Of a stretch of 64,000 nt of DNA, positions 1 through 8,349 are shown piece after piece. The notes beneath the pieces were generated by a model. It saw nothing but the letters and a program-made list of their open reading frames with translations, had not been told where the DNA came from and did not search any database. Source of the stretch: Gammaproteobacteria bacterium (GTDB taxonomy: Bacteria > Pseudomonadota > Gammaproteobacteria > SZUA-140); contig JAKISP010000013.1 in assembly GCA_021648525.1 (NCBI GenBank), positions 1 to 64,000 of the forward strand, in the 5' to 3' direction. The position numbers and the translations under genes were made by a program. Numbering within the stretch: position 1 is the first letter of the stretch; every line of letters begins with the position of its first letter.

Positions 1-818
1 AAAAATCAAACCATTGGCACAATAATTTGATTTCATGTGAAGCCGATGCCAGTCGGGGCATTGGGATATATGATCTGTCCTGGGACAAAGGGGATGCCAA
101 CGAACCAGACCCAGCTTACGTATATAACAATATATTAGTCGGTTGTGGTGATGGCTGGAATGGTGCGATTTATCACGCAAATGGGCATGCTGTGATTTAC
201 AACAATACGATTGTCAACAACCAAGGAGTGGGTATACAACTACACGACAAATCACCCGTTCTGTCATCTGCAGCACTTAACAACGTTATAATTAGCACTG
301 GTGATGAATACGTGCAGCGTAGCGAGCGGCACTTATTTAGCAATAATTCGTATTTCGGCGGCCCTGCTAACTCTGTTCCGTCATCAGACACTAACGCAAT
401 TGTTGCAGACCCTATGATTGCAGTGAATTCGACTGCCTACAATCCGGTTATCATTGATAAAAATAGTCCTCTCATTGGCGCAGGGCTGTTAATCAAATCA
501 ATGTCAGTGGGAATGGATTTTTATGGAACCGTACGTGAAGGGAAATACAGTATCGGCGCAGTGTCTAGTGCTAATGCCACGTCACCTGATCCGGTAATAC
601 CGCTTATTGCGCAGCCCATTGATAAATGGGTTGTGGCATACAATAAAGGGCGTATATCACGCCCAGTTAAGATGCTCATTGACAATCAGTTAATTGATCC
701 TGTTACTCCACGTGTAGAAGTAAACGCAGAATGCAGCGGCGAATCAGTGAAAACCACAAGATCAGGACAATGGATGTTAGTTAGAGATGGACTATATGCA
801 TTGTGTCGGAAAAGGTAA
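1..818 (+). CDS. Right-handed parallel beta-helix protein, C-terminal part (5' truncated by window edge)
   Basis: The reading frame is open from the first bases of the window, so the true start lies upstream; the TTG at 27 is probably internal. The protein has repeated short N-N-x-I/V turns (for example YVYNNILVG, AVIYNNTIVNN, ALNNVIIS), the asparagine ladder of pectate-lyase-like right-handed beta-helices (PbH1 repeats). These lead to a C-terminal segment of about 90 residues with no recognisable domain. Such proteins are usually secreted or surface polysaccharide-binding or -cleaving proteins, but no catalytic residues can be assigned here, so the substrate is unknown. It ends 130 bp before the mobile-element remnant and is probably the last host gene before the island. 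Confidence 0.7.
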   Translation, partial: KSNHWHNNLISCEADASRGIGIYDLSWDKGDANEPDPAYVYNNILVGCGDGWNGAIYHANGHAVIYNNTIVNNQGVGIQLHDKSPVLSSAALNNVIISTGDEYVQRSERHLFSNNSYFGGPANSVPSSDTNAIVADPMIAVNSTAYNPVIIDKNSPLIGAGLLIKSMSVGMDFYGTVREGKYSIGAVSSANATSPDPVIPLIAQPIDKWVVAYNKGRISRPVKMLIDNQLIDPVTPRVEVNAECSGESVKTTRSGQWMLVRDGLYALCRKR

Positions 819-950
819 TAATGCTAATCGTTGACGAGACACGGCAAGATGATCCTTCAATTCTCTTCCGGGTCTGAACACAAAAAGATTATTAAATATT
901 GAGATTGAATGCCTTGGTTGCACTAATTAAAATAATGGTGAAAAATAAAA

Positions 951-1187
951 ATGGCAATAAATACGTTTTTAAGCTCAGATGAGGTTGAAGCAGTTACTAA
1001 AAGAGTGGTGCGCAAATCTCAAGCAAAAGAGTTGCGCGCATTAGGCCTAACATACCGCACCAGATCGAATGGCACTCACGTAGTGCTAAGGTCTCATGTC
1101 GTGCAGGCCTTAGGAGGCGTTCCCAGTGTCGATCAAGCATCAAAAGGTCAAGAGCCGAACTGGGACGGTATGAATAGTGCCGCCTAA
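951..1187 (+). CDS. DUF4224 domain protein, integrase-associated
   Basis: A 78-residue protein with the pattern FLSSDEVEAVT near the N-terminus and LRALGLTYR...NGTHVVLRSHV in the middle. This is the small DUF4224 family, usually encoded just upstream of phage or island tyrosine integrases and possibly acting as an excisionase-like or regulatory partner. Its stop codon overlaps the GTG start of the integrase at 1177, which fits translational coupling. Its partner is broken, so the module is probably dead. Function is inferred from family and context only. Confidence 0.65.
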   Translation: MAINTFLSSDEVEAVTKRVVRKSQAKELRALGLTYRTRSNGTHVVLRSHVVQALGGVPSVDQASKGQEPNWDGMNSAA

Positions 1188-1698
1188 GAAACGCAATCCT
1201 GAAAATGCAGGCCTACCTACACGCTGGCAATATACGCGCAATGCTTACTATTATCAGGTGCCACCAGGCTTTGAGCATCTATGGGATAACAAGCAAACAT
1301 TCAAATTAGGCAATAACCTATCCGAAGCGCACCGTGTTTATGCCGAACGCGTCGAGATTGATGAAGGTGATATCAGAACATTTAACCAGGCCTTTGATCG
1401 CTACATGTTAGAGGTGATCCCAGAAAAGGCACCCGCCACCCAAACCGACAAACTGGCCTCAATAAAAAAGCTCCGGCCTGTTTTTGGTGTCATGCAACCG
1501 GCATATTTTAAGCCAATGCATGCATATAAGTATCGTGATATTCGTGGCAAAGAGTCGCCAACAGCTGCTAATCACGAGATGGAGCTAATGAGCCACTTAT
1601 GCACCAAGCTTATCGTTTCAATCCACGCGCCCGTGAAGGCACGACCGCTAAATTTTAACTTACTAATTTTTAAAGAACAAATTGGAGATTTCCGCTAA
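1177..1698 (+). pseudogene. Truncated tyrosine recombinase (phage/island integrase), catalytic domain lost
   Basis: It starts with GTG at 1177, overlapping the DUF4224 gene. The N-terminal arm-binding region (PPKKRNPENAGLPTRW, typical of integrases paired with DUF4224) and the SAM-like core-binding region (ending AANHEMELMSHLCTKL) are recognisable. Integrase-like sequence stops at about base 1614, where a CRISPR repeat begins; the remaining 28 codons read through the repeat and the CRISPR leader and mean nothing. The whole C-terminal catalytic domain with the R-H-R-Y residues is missing. The junction lies exactly at the outer edge of the repeat, so the event that removed the catalytic domain probably also removed the rest of the CRISPR array. 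Confidence 0.75.
1615..1645 (-). CRISPR. Solitary degenerate type I-C CRISPR repeat, all that is left of the array
   Basis: Read on the minus strand, this 31-nt unit starts GTCGTGCC, has the arm GGGCGCG, and ends TGGATTGAAAC, the conserved 3' end of I-C repeats. Against the better-kept copy at 8290-8321 the 5' stem arm has one substitution (C to T) and the unit is one base shorter, but a 6-bp stem with one G-U pair can still form. It lies at the correct end of the leader downstream of cas2. No second copy and no spacer follow; the next bases are integrase DNA. Confidence 0.85.
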
Positions 1699-1823
1699 CC
1701 TAATTTAATCAGATAAAGTAGAGGCACTTACCAATAAAAAATTCACATTATAATTAAATAAAATCAATGACTTAATGTTGCCGCTAGCCTCACTGGGTTT
1801 TACTGAGTACAGCAGGTTAGCGG
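1646..1823 (-). promoter_or_regulatory. CRISPR leader between cas2 and the solitary repeat
   Basis: An AT-rich non-coding stretch of 178 bp between the cas2 stop and the repeat, the usual leader position in type I-C loci. The minus strand holds two related motifs, GGCTAGCGG and GGTTAGCGG, about 80 bp apart, and an AT-rich TTAAAATTTA just before the repeat that could serve as an array -10 region. No clear -35 is seen. The leader looks intact even though the array is gone. Confidence 0.6.
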
Positions 1824-2117
1824 TCACAGGATTAATGTATCACGCACAGGGTCTACAGTCGTTTTAGCACCTACGTGTTCTACTCGCTGCCTTCCTTTCT
1901 TCCCTAGAAAATAAAACCGTAAGCTATCTTCTTCAGGGTCAAAAATCTCCATTAATGTATTTTTCAACACAGCGAATTGTGCCGGGTCTACTTCACACTC
2001 AAATACCGAATTTTGAACACGCATTCCATAATCCAGACAGGTCTTGGCGATATGTCGTAAGCGCCTTGGCCCATCCCCCGTCACAACACTCACGTCATAA
2101 GTAATCAAAACTAGCAT
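1824..2117 (-). CDS. cas2: CRISPR-associated endoribonuclease/adaptation protein Cas2
   Basis: A 97-residue protein beginning MLVLITYDVSV, the ferredoxin-like first strand of Cas2 with the conserved Asp (D8). The YFLGKKGRQRVEHVG segment and the C-terminal PVRDTLIL are typical of I-C Cas2. Cas2 forms the dimeric core of the Cas1-Cas2 integrase that inserts new spacers next to the leader. It starts 1 bp after the cas1 stop and is the last cas gene before the leader. Length is normal and no damage is visible. Confidence 0.95.
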   Translation of the reverse strand: MLVLITYDVSVVTGDGPRRLRHIAKTCLDYGMRVQNSVFECEVDPAQFAVLKNTLMEIFDPEEDSLRFYFLGKKGRQRVEHVGAKTTVDPVRDTLIL

Positions 2118-2118
2118 T

Positions 2119-3135
2119 TTATTTCACCAAATAGGGAGGATAATATTCTGTATCCCCACGAATGTGTCTTGCCAACAGCATCGCCTGGCAGTGTGGCAAA
2201 AGACCTATCGGCACCTTTTCATCCAGATAAGGGTGTAGTATTTCGACTTGTTTACGCTCCTGCCACGCCGTTAACAAGTTTTTACGTGCATCATCAGTCA
2301 GCCGAACCGCACCACTTGCCTCTGTCACAAAGTCATTTAATTTAACTTGCTGGCGATTGATAAGCGTGAGCACAAACCGATCAGCCCATGGTGAACGAAA
2401 CTCTTCAAGTAAATCCAGGGCAAGACTAAGCCTTCCAGGCCGATCTTGATGCAAAAAGCCCACATAAGGATCAAGCCCCACACCCTGTAAAGCAGAGGCA
2501 CATTCATGCGTGATTAATGTGTATGCATACGAAAGCAATGCATTCACTGGGTCCGTTGGTGGTCGCCTAACACGCCCACCAAAGCTAAACCCAGTGCCAC
2601 GCAATAATTCATTAAATACACCAAAATAGACATTAGCTGCATCGCCCTCCATCCCCATCGCTTCAGGTATAGTCGTCGCGTTGCGAACCCGTCGTAGGCT
2701 CGTAGCAAGGTGTTTCACTGCCGCTTCTATCAATGAATTTGAGCCATGATTACGAATTTCACGCATCAATACAGATCGCGCATTACTAATTTTAGCCGCG
2801 ACCATTAAGCCAGCAATTGCGACTGATTTCGCCTCATCATCCGCCCAGCGATATTGCGCTCGTCGCAATAGCACATTGCCGGTCTGCTTCCCCTGAACTC
2901 GGGCTAGAAATTTCCCATATTCAGTATAAAATGAAAGTCCTATCCCCTGCTCACCACAGAACCCCATCAAGAATGGCGACACACTCACTTGCCCAAAACA
3001 GAGGATGTTGCCAATCGTAAGCGCAGGGAACTGGCCAAGCTTCTCCTTATCCTGTTTGATCACGATGGTTTCCCGCTCTTTATGCAGGTAACTCTCTTGT
3101 CGAGTTATATAGAGGGTATTAAGCAGTTTTTTCAT
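2119..3135 (-). CDS. cas1: CRISPR integrase Cas1 (type I-C)
   Basis: A full-length 338-residue Cas1. The metal-binding residues are present: E163 in GMEGDAANVYF, H229 in GFLHQDRPGR and an acidic cluster D241/E244/E245 in LALDLLEEF. Cas1 catalyses spacer integration together with Cas2, and in I-C systems it works with Cas4 for PAM-proper trimming. Its ATG overlaps the cas4 stop by 4 bp (ATGA), so the two are translationally coupled. The gene is intact, which contrasts with the lost array: the machinery for adaptation is still encoded. Confidence 0.96.
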   Translation of the reverse strand: MKKLLNTLYITRQESYLHKERETIVIKQDKEKLGQFPALTIGNILCFGQVSVSPFLMGFCGEQGIGLSFYTEYGKFLARVQGKQTGNVLLRRAQYRWADDEAKSVAIAGLMVAAKISNARSVLMREIRNHGSNSLIEAAVKHLATSLRRVRNATTIPEAMGMEGDAANVYFGVFNELLRGTGFSFGGRVRRPPTDPVNALLSYAYTLITHECASALQGVGLDPYVGFLHQDRPGRLSLALDLLEEFRSPWADRFVLTLINRQQVKLNDFVTEASGAVRLTDDARKNLLTAWQERKQVEILHPYLDEKVPIGLLPHCQAMLLARHIRGDTEYYPPYLVK

Positions 3136-3776
3136 TTACCCATGGCCTCTTCTGGCTCTAAAAATATCGCATCAACATAATCACTCGAGTGGTCACGCCG
3201 AAAAATACCAGGTTCACATAAATCCACCAAAGAACAGGCGCGACAACGTTTGACATCATCAGTAGGTGGTGGCGTTTTCCCCGTCGCTAAAATGGCATGG
3301 GCAGCCTCAATAGCGGCAATCGTAGCCGCACGCAAGGCATCATCAATCTGAATAGTCTCTCGCCGCCGTACTTCCCAATACCAGATTGCCCCTTCGGTCA
3401 CGCTGGTATCACGCATCTCCTCAAGGCATAAAGCCTGTGCGCAAACTTGCACACGATCCCAGTCTTCTATCTTCGGTTTTCCACGTTTATATTCAACTGG
3501 CAGGTATTTTGGCTGCTCACTTTGCTCAATTTCCAGTAAGTCCATTTTACCCGTGAGCTTAAAGCGCTCAGACTTCAACATCACGCCGCGCTCATACCGC
3601 GTACCTTTACGTTGTTCAGCGATACCCGAATCCACCCGCTCATGCAAAATAGTACCTTCTGCGGTAAAGCGGTTATCCGCCCAGGCCTGTTCGACATGGA
3701 TCAATGCGAACTGGCGTGGACAGTAGGCGTAGTGCTGCAAAGCAGAGAGCATGAGGGTTTGTGGTTCGATGCTCAT
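3132..3776 (-). CDS. cas4: Cas4 exonuclease, RecB-like with Fe-S cluster
   Basis: A 214-residue protein with the four cluster cysteines C19 (in YCPRQ), C178, C181 and C187 (CRACSLVDLC), and RecB-family nuclease residues D79 (KMDLLE), E95 and K97 (PVEYKRG). Cas4 processes the 3' ends of prespacers and fixes PAM orientation in I-C adaptation. It starts only 3 bp after the stop of the upstream rhuM-family gene, an unusual neighbour; normally cas7 precedes cas4 directly. Confidence 0.95.
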   Translation of the reverse strand: MSIEPQTLMLSALQHYAYCPRQFALIHVEQAWADNRFTAEGTILHERVDSGIAEQRKGTRYERGVMLKSERFKLTGKMDLLEIEQSEQPKYLPVEYKRGKPKIEDWDRVQVCAQALCLEEMRDTSVTEGAIWYWEVRRRETIQIDDALRAATIAAIEAAHAILATGKTPPPTDDVKRCRACSLVDLCEPGIFRRDHSSDYVDAIFLEPEEAMGK

Positions 3777-3779
3777 TTA

Positions 3780-4811
3780 CTACGTTCTTTGATCTTTATC
3801 CGATGGAATCACTTTCTGTTGCTGCTCCAGCAGTTTGTCAAAGTCAGACTTAAAAAGCCTATCTTGAATAATGCGGTATTTTTCAAACTCACTTTCAGCA
3901 AAGTCTTTGGCTATTTTAGCCGTGATTTTCCCTGCATCTTGCAATATTTCACGCTCATCAAACTCAAGAAACAGATCAAGTCGTTTAGCCCAATCCTCCA
4001 TCGTCATCGGAATTTTTCGCTTAGCTCGCTCCTCTGCAAGATCAAGATAGGCGTTGACAATTCTACCCAGGGATTCAAGTTCATCTTTATTCAGGTAGTT
4101 TTTGGCAATACTCACATCAGTTTTGATGATCTTACCGTCGGGTGCATTACCCCAGGATGTCAGCCCCATATGTGTTTTATCACTATCAGCGCGTTGCATA
4201 ATCAGCTCAGCCGCGGTATGGCCATGTATGCCAAAATGAAGTTTGTTCTGAACCCTGGCAAAGAAACTTTGGGTCGCTTCAGTATCTTTGTTGTAATCCA
4301 GACTGGTGGCGTAAATATCGGTGATTTTTTGATAGAAACGCCGCTCGCTAAGCCTGATTTCACGGATTTCAGCCAGCAATCTTTCAAAATAGTCTTCACC
4401 TAAAAAAGCACCATTTTCAAGGCGTTTGTTATCCAATACATAGCCTTTGATTGCAAACTCGCGCAACACCTGGGTTGCCCACTGGCGGAATTGAGTGGCA
4501 CGTTTGGAGTTAACGCGGTAGCCGACGGAGATTATAGCATCCAAATTATAAAATTTAGTCTGGTAACTTTTCCCATCACCGCCAGTGTGTCGGAATTCCC
4601 GACACACTGAATCCTCAACCAACTCAAGCTCGTTAAAAATATTGCGTAGATGTTCGGTTATGGTACTACGACCTCTACCAAACAGCTCTGCAATCAATTT
4701 CTGAGTCAACCAAACCGTTTCATCTTCAACCCTAACTTCAATGCTCTCTTCGCCAGCCTTAGAGGTGAAAATCAAGAACTCAGCGGTGGAATTACGGATG
4801 AGTTTTTTCAT
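3780..4811 (-). CDS. RhuM-family protein inserted within the cas operon
   Basis: A 343-residue protein of the RhuM (virulence_RhuM) family. The N-terminal part contains a helix-turn-helix-like segment (VWLTQKLIAELFGRGRSTITEHL) and the family core ISVGYRVNSKRATQFRQWA; a charged C-terminal half follows. RhuM was named from a Salmonella pathogenicity island. Homologues are common in genomic islands and near restriction or toxin genes, but their biochemical role is not established. Here it is full length, co-directional, 80 bp after cas7c and 3 bp before cas4, so it is transcribed as part of the cas operon and splits effector genes from adaptation genes. Whether it takes part in CRISPR function or is a passenger is unknown. 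Confidence 0.85.
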   Translation of the reverse strand: MKKLIRNSTAEFLIFTSKAGEESIEVRVEDETVWLTQKLIAELFGRGRSTITEHLRNIFNELELVEDSVCREFRHTGGDGKSYQTKFYNLDAIISVGYRVNSKRATQFRQWATQVLREFAIKGYVLDNKRLENGAFLGEDYFERLLAEIREIRLSERRFYQKITDIYATSLDYNKDTEATQSFFARVQNKLHFGIHGHTAAELIMQRADSDKTHMGLTSWGNAPDGKIIKTDVSIAKNYLNKDELESLGRIVNAYLDLAEERAKRKIPMTMEDWAKRLDLFLEFDEREILQDAGKITAKIAKDFAESEFEKYRIIQDRLFKSDFDKLLEQQQKVIPSDKDQRT

Positions 4812-4891
4812 GCGGCTATCTCCGAGTAGATTCCCGTTTGCCCGTCTTCAGTTTGGAAGATAATGAGTTGAGGGGTGGGTGGGCTGAGCAC

Positions 4892-5773
4892 TTACACTAT
4901 TTCTCGCACTTCCACGCCATTATTTTCAAGCGCCTCTTTATTAATTTCTATTTTATAATCATTAAAGCCACTTGCAGGCGTGCCCTCTTCGCCTTTAACG
5001 CGCATTACGGTTACACGCTCAAATAACTTATGTGAAGCCATATTACCTAGCACATCATTATGTTTGAATACGATTAACTTACGAACAACCATTTCTCCGC
5101 GCGCCGCTGAATGGTCATGCTCAAACATCATTTCTAGCGCTTGCCAAAGTTTTTCAAGGTCACTATCTGAAAACCCAGTTTTCTCAGCAAGTTTTGCGGA
5201 AATAAAACCATGCACGCGATACAAACCATAGGGTACGATATGCTTTCTGCCCATAGTACGGTTATCACCTTGCTGTTCTTCTGCTTCTTTTTCGGTTGTT
5301 ACTGCCATTCGAGTAATCGATATTTCTAAAGGTATTATCGGGTCTATAGATTTAGCAAAAGCTAGCTGGACAGGGCCACGCACCTGACCACTATTTATAG
5401 CTGTTGTCATCACTGCGCCGAATGTACGAACATCGAAGAAGTTAGCACACATCCAATCTGTTATAGCACGAGCTTTCTCGACTTCTTTTGGTAGTTTTTT
5501 ATCTATTGGCTTGATATCTAACGCATCATAGGCTTTTCTATTTTGGTTATTTAACACCGATTTTTCTTTGACATAAATATCATAACCCTGAGCATCTGCT
5601 TCGGTCAGTTCAATGAAATTTCGAATTTTACGCTTTAAACAAACATCAGTGACCAAACCTTTACTTGATTCTGGATCTAGCCGAGGCATGTTACCCGCGT
5701 CAGGATCACCGTTCGGGTTTCCGTTAGTGACATCAAATAGGTAAACAAATTCATAGCGGTTTTGGATCGTCAT
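4892..5773 (-). CDS. cas7: Type I-C Cascade backbone subunit Cas7c (Csd2)
   Basis: A 293-residue protein starting [33 protein letters not shown]; the [11 protein letters not shown] stretch is the Csd2/Csh2 signature. Other family segments are RTFGAVM and [14 protein letters not shown]. Several Cas7 copies wrap the crRNA, and it is Cas7 contacts that flip out every sixth guide base, which matters for the self-target match described nearby. It starts 18 bp after the cas8c stop. Length and motifs look intact. Confidence 0.95.
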   Translation of the reverse strand: MTIQNRYEFVYLFDVTNGNPNGDPDAGNMPRLDPESSKGLVTDVCLKRKIRNFIELTEADAQGYDIYVKEKSVLNNQNRKAYDALDIKPIDKKLPKEVEKARAITDWMCANFFDVRTFGAVMTTAINSGQVRGPVQLAFAKSIDPIIPLEISITRMAVTTEKEAEEQQGDNRTMGRKHIVPYGLYRVHGFISAKLAEKTGFSDSDLEKLWQALEMMFEHDHSAARGEMVVRKLIVFKHNDVLGNMASHKLFERVTVMRVKGEEGTPASGFNDYKIEINKEALENNGVEVREIV

Positions 5774-5791
5774 ATTTATATCTCCCTGAAA

Positions 5792-7600
5792 CTAATTAGT
5801 TTTGGTGTTTTTTTGTTCTGAGGCAGAAGCACCTGATGAAAAATATTTTTCACGCTGATGGTAATACCCAATGCTGAATCGCCCTTGATCCTCTATCGAA
5901 AAATGCTTATTGAATTCAGGCGGCAACTTAGCAATAATTTTGGTAATGTCTTTATCAAGATTAACCGCATATCCAGGCATGTTTTTTCTTATTTTAGACA
6001 AGTGATTTTTACTTCCCGCAAGCAATCGTGGAAATACTGAATACGGTACGGTCGATGCGGTACCAAAGTAACGATCAGTGATCGTTGCATTAGCCCCTTT
6101 AATTGCGCTGGACTGAATACGCTCCAACACTGCAAAAAGCCTACCTGTATGGTAGGCGTTACTCTCATAGCTTTCATCCAAACCCATAGGAACTCCCTCC
6201 TTATTTAGTTTTCTGAAATTTCGCTGTAACACGGCCTTGATCATGGCGATACGCAGTGAGCTAATATGCCCATCCGTTCGAAGTCGTAAAACCAGTTGTG
6301 CTAATAATGAATGGGGGTAGCGGTCTCCCGTTAAAATAGAGCGCATCATTTCACCCGCCAAATGCGGTGGAATGTCTTTGGCATTTGATTTCTGCCCTGC
6401 ACGATGTGGCACAAGCTCGATCAATAGACGGAATATTGAAGGCGACTTATTCCACGCAGGTGGTTCAAGTGATAGATCGGTAAAATGCTCCGCCATATGC
6501 TGTGCCAATTCGCCAAAACTAGTATCTAGCCAATAACGAATGGAGAGGCGCGCCGCATTCGGAGCCAAACCGAGCAAATAAAATCGCGTCGAGGGATCAA
6601 TTTCTGGTGCAATCTCTTTTAGTGGCTGGCCTTGTGATATTTTTTCAACCCAAGGATTAAGCTTTACCGCTTCACTATCATCACTCGGATTAACGACCTG
6701 CATAAAAAGCTGTTCTGCTTTTTCTGTTTTCCCACCATCTGCCGCGACAGCCCAGAATACAGTGCTGGCATCGCCCACCGACAAACAGTGCTTGTTGTCA
6801 CGGTTAAGTAAATAATTAAGTACGGTGGTGTATTTAAAAGCGGCAAGTTCCGAAACGGGTGCATTTTCACCTTGCGATTTACCATATGATTCGTATGATT
6901 CCGCGTTAAAAGAGACAATAGAGCCACCCGAGCTTTGCCCACCAAATACACCTTTAATGGATGGATGTAAGCGTGCTATTTTCTCTTGCTTGCCAGTCAC
7001 TAAACAGTGGCTTTTTGCTACTTCTGTAGAGCTTTCAAGTAGTAACGCCCATTGTTTTTTAATAGCTTCCCTTTCATGTAAATAACAATGATCACCATCG
7101 AGTTGAAAAACAAGGTTTGTATGCAACATATCATGATGACAGGGTGATTCATCAATATGCTCAAACTGCCATTGCTGTAGAAAATTCACCAATGCCGATA
7201 GGCCTTCATCATTACATGATTCAAGTACTTCAATATGTCGCTGTTTAAATGCATAAAATGTTTTTTCTGATTTAACCCAAGGTACCTCTTTACCTGCTTT
7301 TTTGTCTGGGTTGGCCTGAACACCTAATACATAAGCCGATTTGTCCCATAGAAAGTTAGGTTGTATTCCCGACGTACGCTTTTCTGGGCGAGGAACAGCC
7401 ATTTTCTTTGGCTGAATTTTTCTCCCTGAGCTATCCATATGATTAATGACATCAACCAATTTCCCTTCGGCTGAAATCACAAGAACATAGCCAATTTTCT
7501 CTTCACTGAAACCAAAACCAGGAACTCTCAATCTGCCTGTATCTGGATCAGGTTCTGAGACCAGGCGGTCATAATATTGATTCAGTGCCGTGAGTATCAT
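5792..7600 (-). CDS. cas8c: Type I-C Cascade large subunit Cas8c (Csd1)
   Basis: A 602-residue Csd1-family protein: N-terminus MILTALNQYYDRLVSEPD, with LPHLAG-like and SLLAQLVLRLRTD segments and a C-terminal region containing YRF-type residues. Cas8c recognises the PAM (TTC in studied I-C systems), and an internal start of cas8c is known to yield a Cas11c small subunit; I cannot fix that start from sequence alone. Its ATG overlaps the cas5c stop by 4 bp. The ORF is intact, so a PAM-reading Cascade can be expected. Confidence 0.93.
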   Translation of the reverse strand: MILTALNQYYDRLVSEPDPDTGRLRVPGFGFSEEKIGYVLVISAEGKLVDVINHMDSSGRKIQPKKMAVPRPEKRTSGIQPNFLWDKSAYVLGVQANPDKKAGKEVPWVKSEKTFYAFKQRHIEVLESCNDEGLSALVNFLQQWQFEHIDESPCHHDMLHTNLVFQLDGDHCYLHEREAIKKQWALLLESSTEVAKSHCLVTGKQEKIARLHPSIKGVFGGQSSGGSIVSFNAESYESYGKSQGENAPVSELAAFKYTTVLNYLLNRDNKHCLSVGDASTVFWAVAADGGKTEKAEQLFMQVVNPSDDSEAVKLNPWVEKISQGQPLKEIAPEIDPSTRFYLLGLAPNAARLSIRYWLDTSFGELAQHMAEHFTDLSLEPPAWNKSPSIFRLLIELVPHRAGQKSNAKDIPPHLAGEMMRSILTGDRYPHSLLAQLVLRLRTDGHISSLRIAMIKAVLQRNFRKLNKEGVPMGLDESYESNAYHTGRLFAVLERIQSSAIKGANATITDRYFGTASTVPYSVFPRLLAGSKNHLSKIRKNMPGYAVNLDKDITKIIAKLPPEFNKHFSIEDQGRFSIGYYHQREKYFSSGASASEQKNTKTN

Positions 7601-8271
7601 GCGCTGACCTCCGAAGAATCAAATGGAGGCACGTCGATTACGCCACCTTTCATGACCGCTCTAAAAAAATGCGGTGTATTTTCATTGGCAAAGTCGATGT
7701 CGTGCAACATCCAGCCGAAATCTCTATCTTTTTCTAAAAGATTCGATGCGGGTAGAACATCATTTTCAAGCAAGCTAAATTCAACAGGAAATTCACGTGT
7801 ACCAAAATAAGGATGATGGAAACATTGGCCTTTTCTAGCGCGACGATTAAAGATGTCTAAATGTTTTCCTTCGTTATCATCCTCACCACCTTTGCCCGTT
7901 AAAACAAAGTGTGCTTCGATGATGTAACTCACTTTTCGTAAGATAGTTGCGGCACGTTGTTGTCGCTCTTTTCCATCATCGGCCAGCATATACAAATTCT
8001 CGGTCGAGCCTTTTCTCATCGCACTCGTGACATTGCGAGTGGAAATCTTGCTAGCCACTTCATTACGCCGAATGGATTCAAAACGAATCGGTTCTAATAC
8101 ATGAATTTTATCAATAACCCATTGAATAGCCGGTTTCCAATGGATCGCTTCAAGAATGCCACGCGCCGCTGATGGCGTGATGACATCATAGGAGACCCTT
8201 TCCACTTTCATTTCAGGCCGAGTAAAACAGGCATTTTCTCCTTTAATATGGAGTTTTATTCCGTAGGCCAT
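7597..8271 (-). CDS. cas5: Cas5c (Cas5d), crRNA-processing ribonuclease of type I-C
   Basis: A 224-residue protein with the Cas5d hallmarks RPEMKVERVSYDVITPSAAR near the N-terminus, EPIRFESIRRNEV in the middle and FNRRARKGQCFHHPYFG in the catalytic region. In I-C systems Cas5c replaces Cas6: it cuts at the 3' base of the repeat stem and keeps the 11-nt 5' handle. The start is fixed by a strong GGAGG 5 bp upstream of the ATG at 8271. The last repeat of the mini-array ends only about 7 bp before that ribosome-binding site, so the enzyme's own cutting site lies in its 5' untranslated region. Confidence 0.95.
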   Translation of the reverse strand: MAYGIKLHIKGENACFTRPEMKVERVSYDVITPSAARGILEAIHWKPAIQWVIDKIHVLEPIRFESIRRNEVASKISTRNVTSAMRKGSTENLYMLADDGKERQQRAATILRKVSYIIEAHFVLTGKGGEDDNEGKHLDIFNRRARKGQCFHHPYFGTREFPVEFSLLENDVLPASNLLEKDRDFGWMLHDIDFANENTPHFFRAVMKGGVIDVPPFDSSEVSA

Positions 8272-8289
8272 GCATACCTCCTTTGCAAA

Positions 8290-8321
8290 TTATTAATCCA
8301 CGCGCCCGCAATGGGCGCGAC
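8290..8321 (-). repeat. CRISPR repeat 2 of the mini-array
   Basis: A 32-nt unit on the minus strand starting GTCGCGCCC with the perfect 7-bp stem CGCGCCC/GGGCGCG and ending TGGATTAATAA. It differs from a standard I-C repeat mainly in the last five bases (AATAA in place of GAAAC). Those bases belong to the handle of a following crRNA, which this last repeat does not need, so their decay fits a terminal repeat. Confidence 0.85.
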
Positions 8322-8349
8322 TTATGCATATGAACATTACTAACTGACA

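Noticed and set aside
1615-1698. C-terminal 28 codons of the integrase frame
   Set aside because: They are the CRISPR repeat and leader read in frame and show no integrase similarity.
3612-4403. 263-codon plus-strand frame opposite cas4 and the rhuM-family gene
   Set aside because: It lies antisense across two recognisable genes and has no family resemblance. It is a shadow frame.
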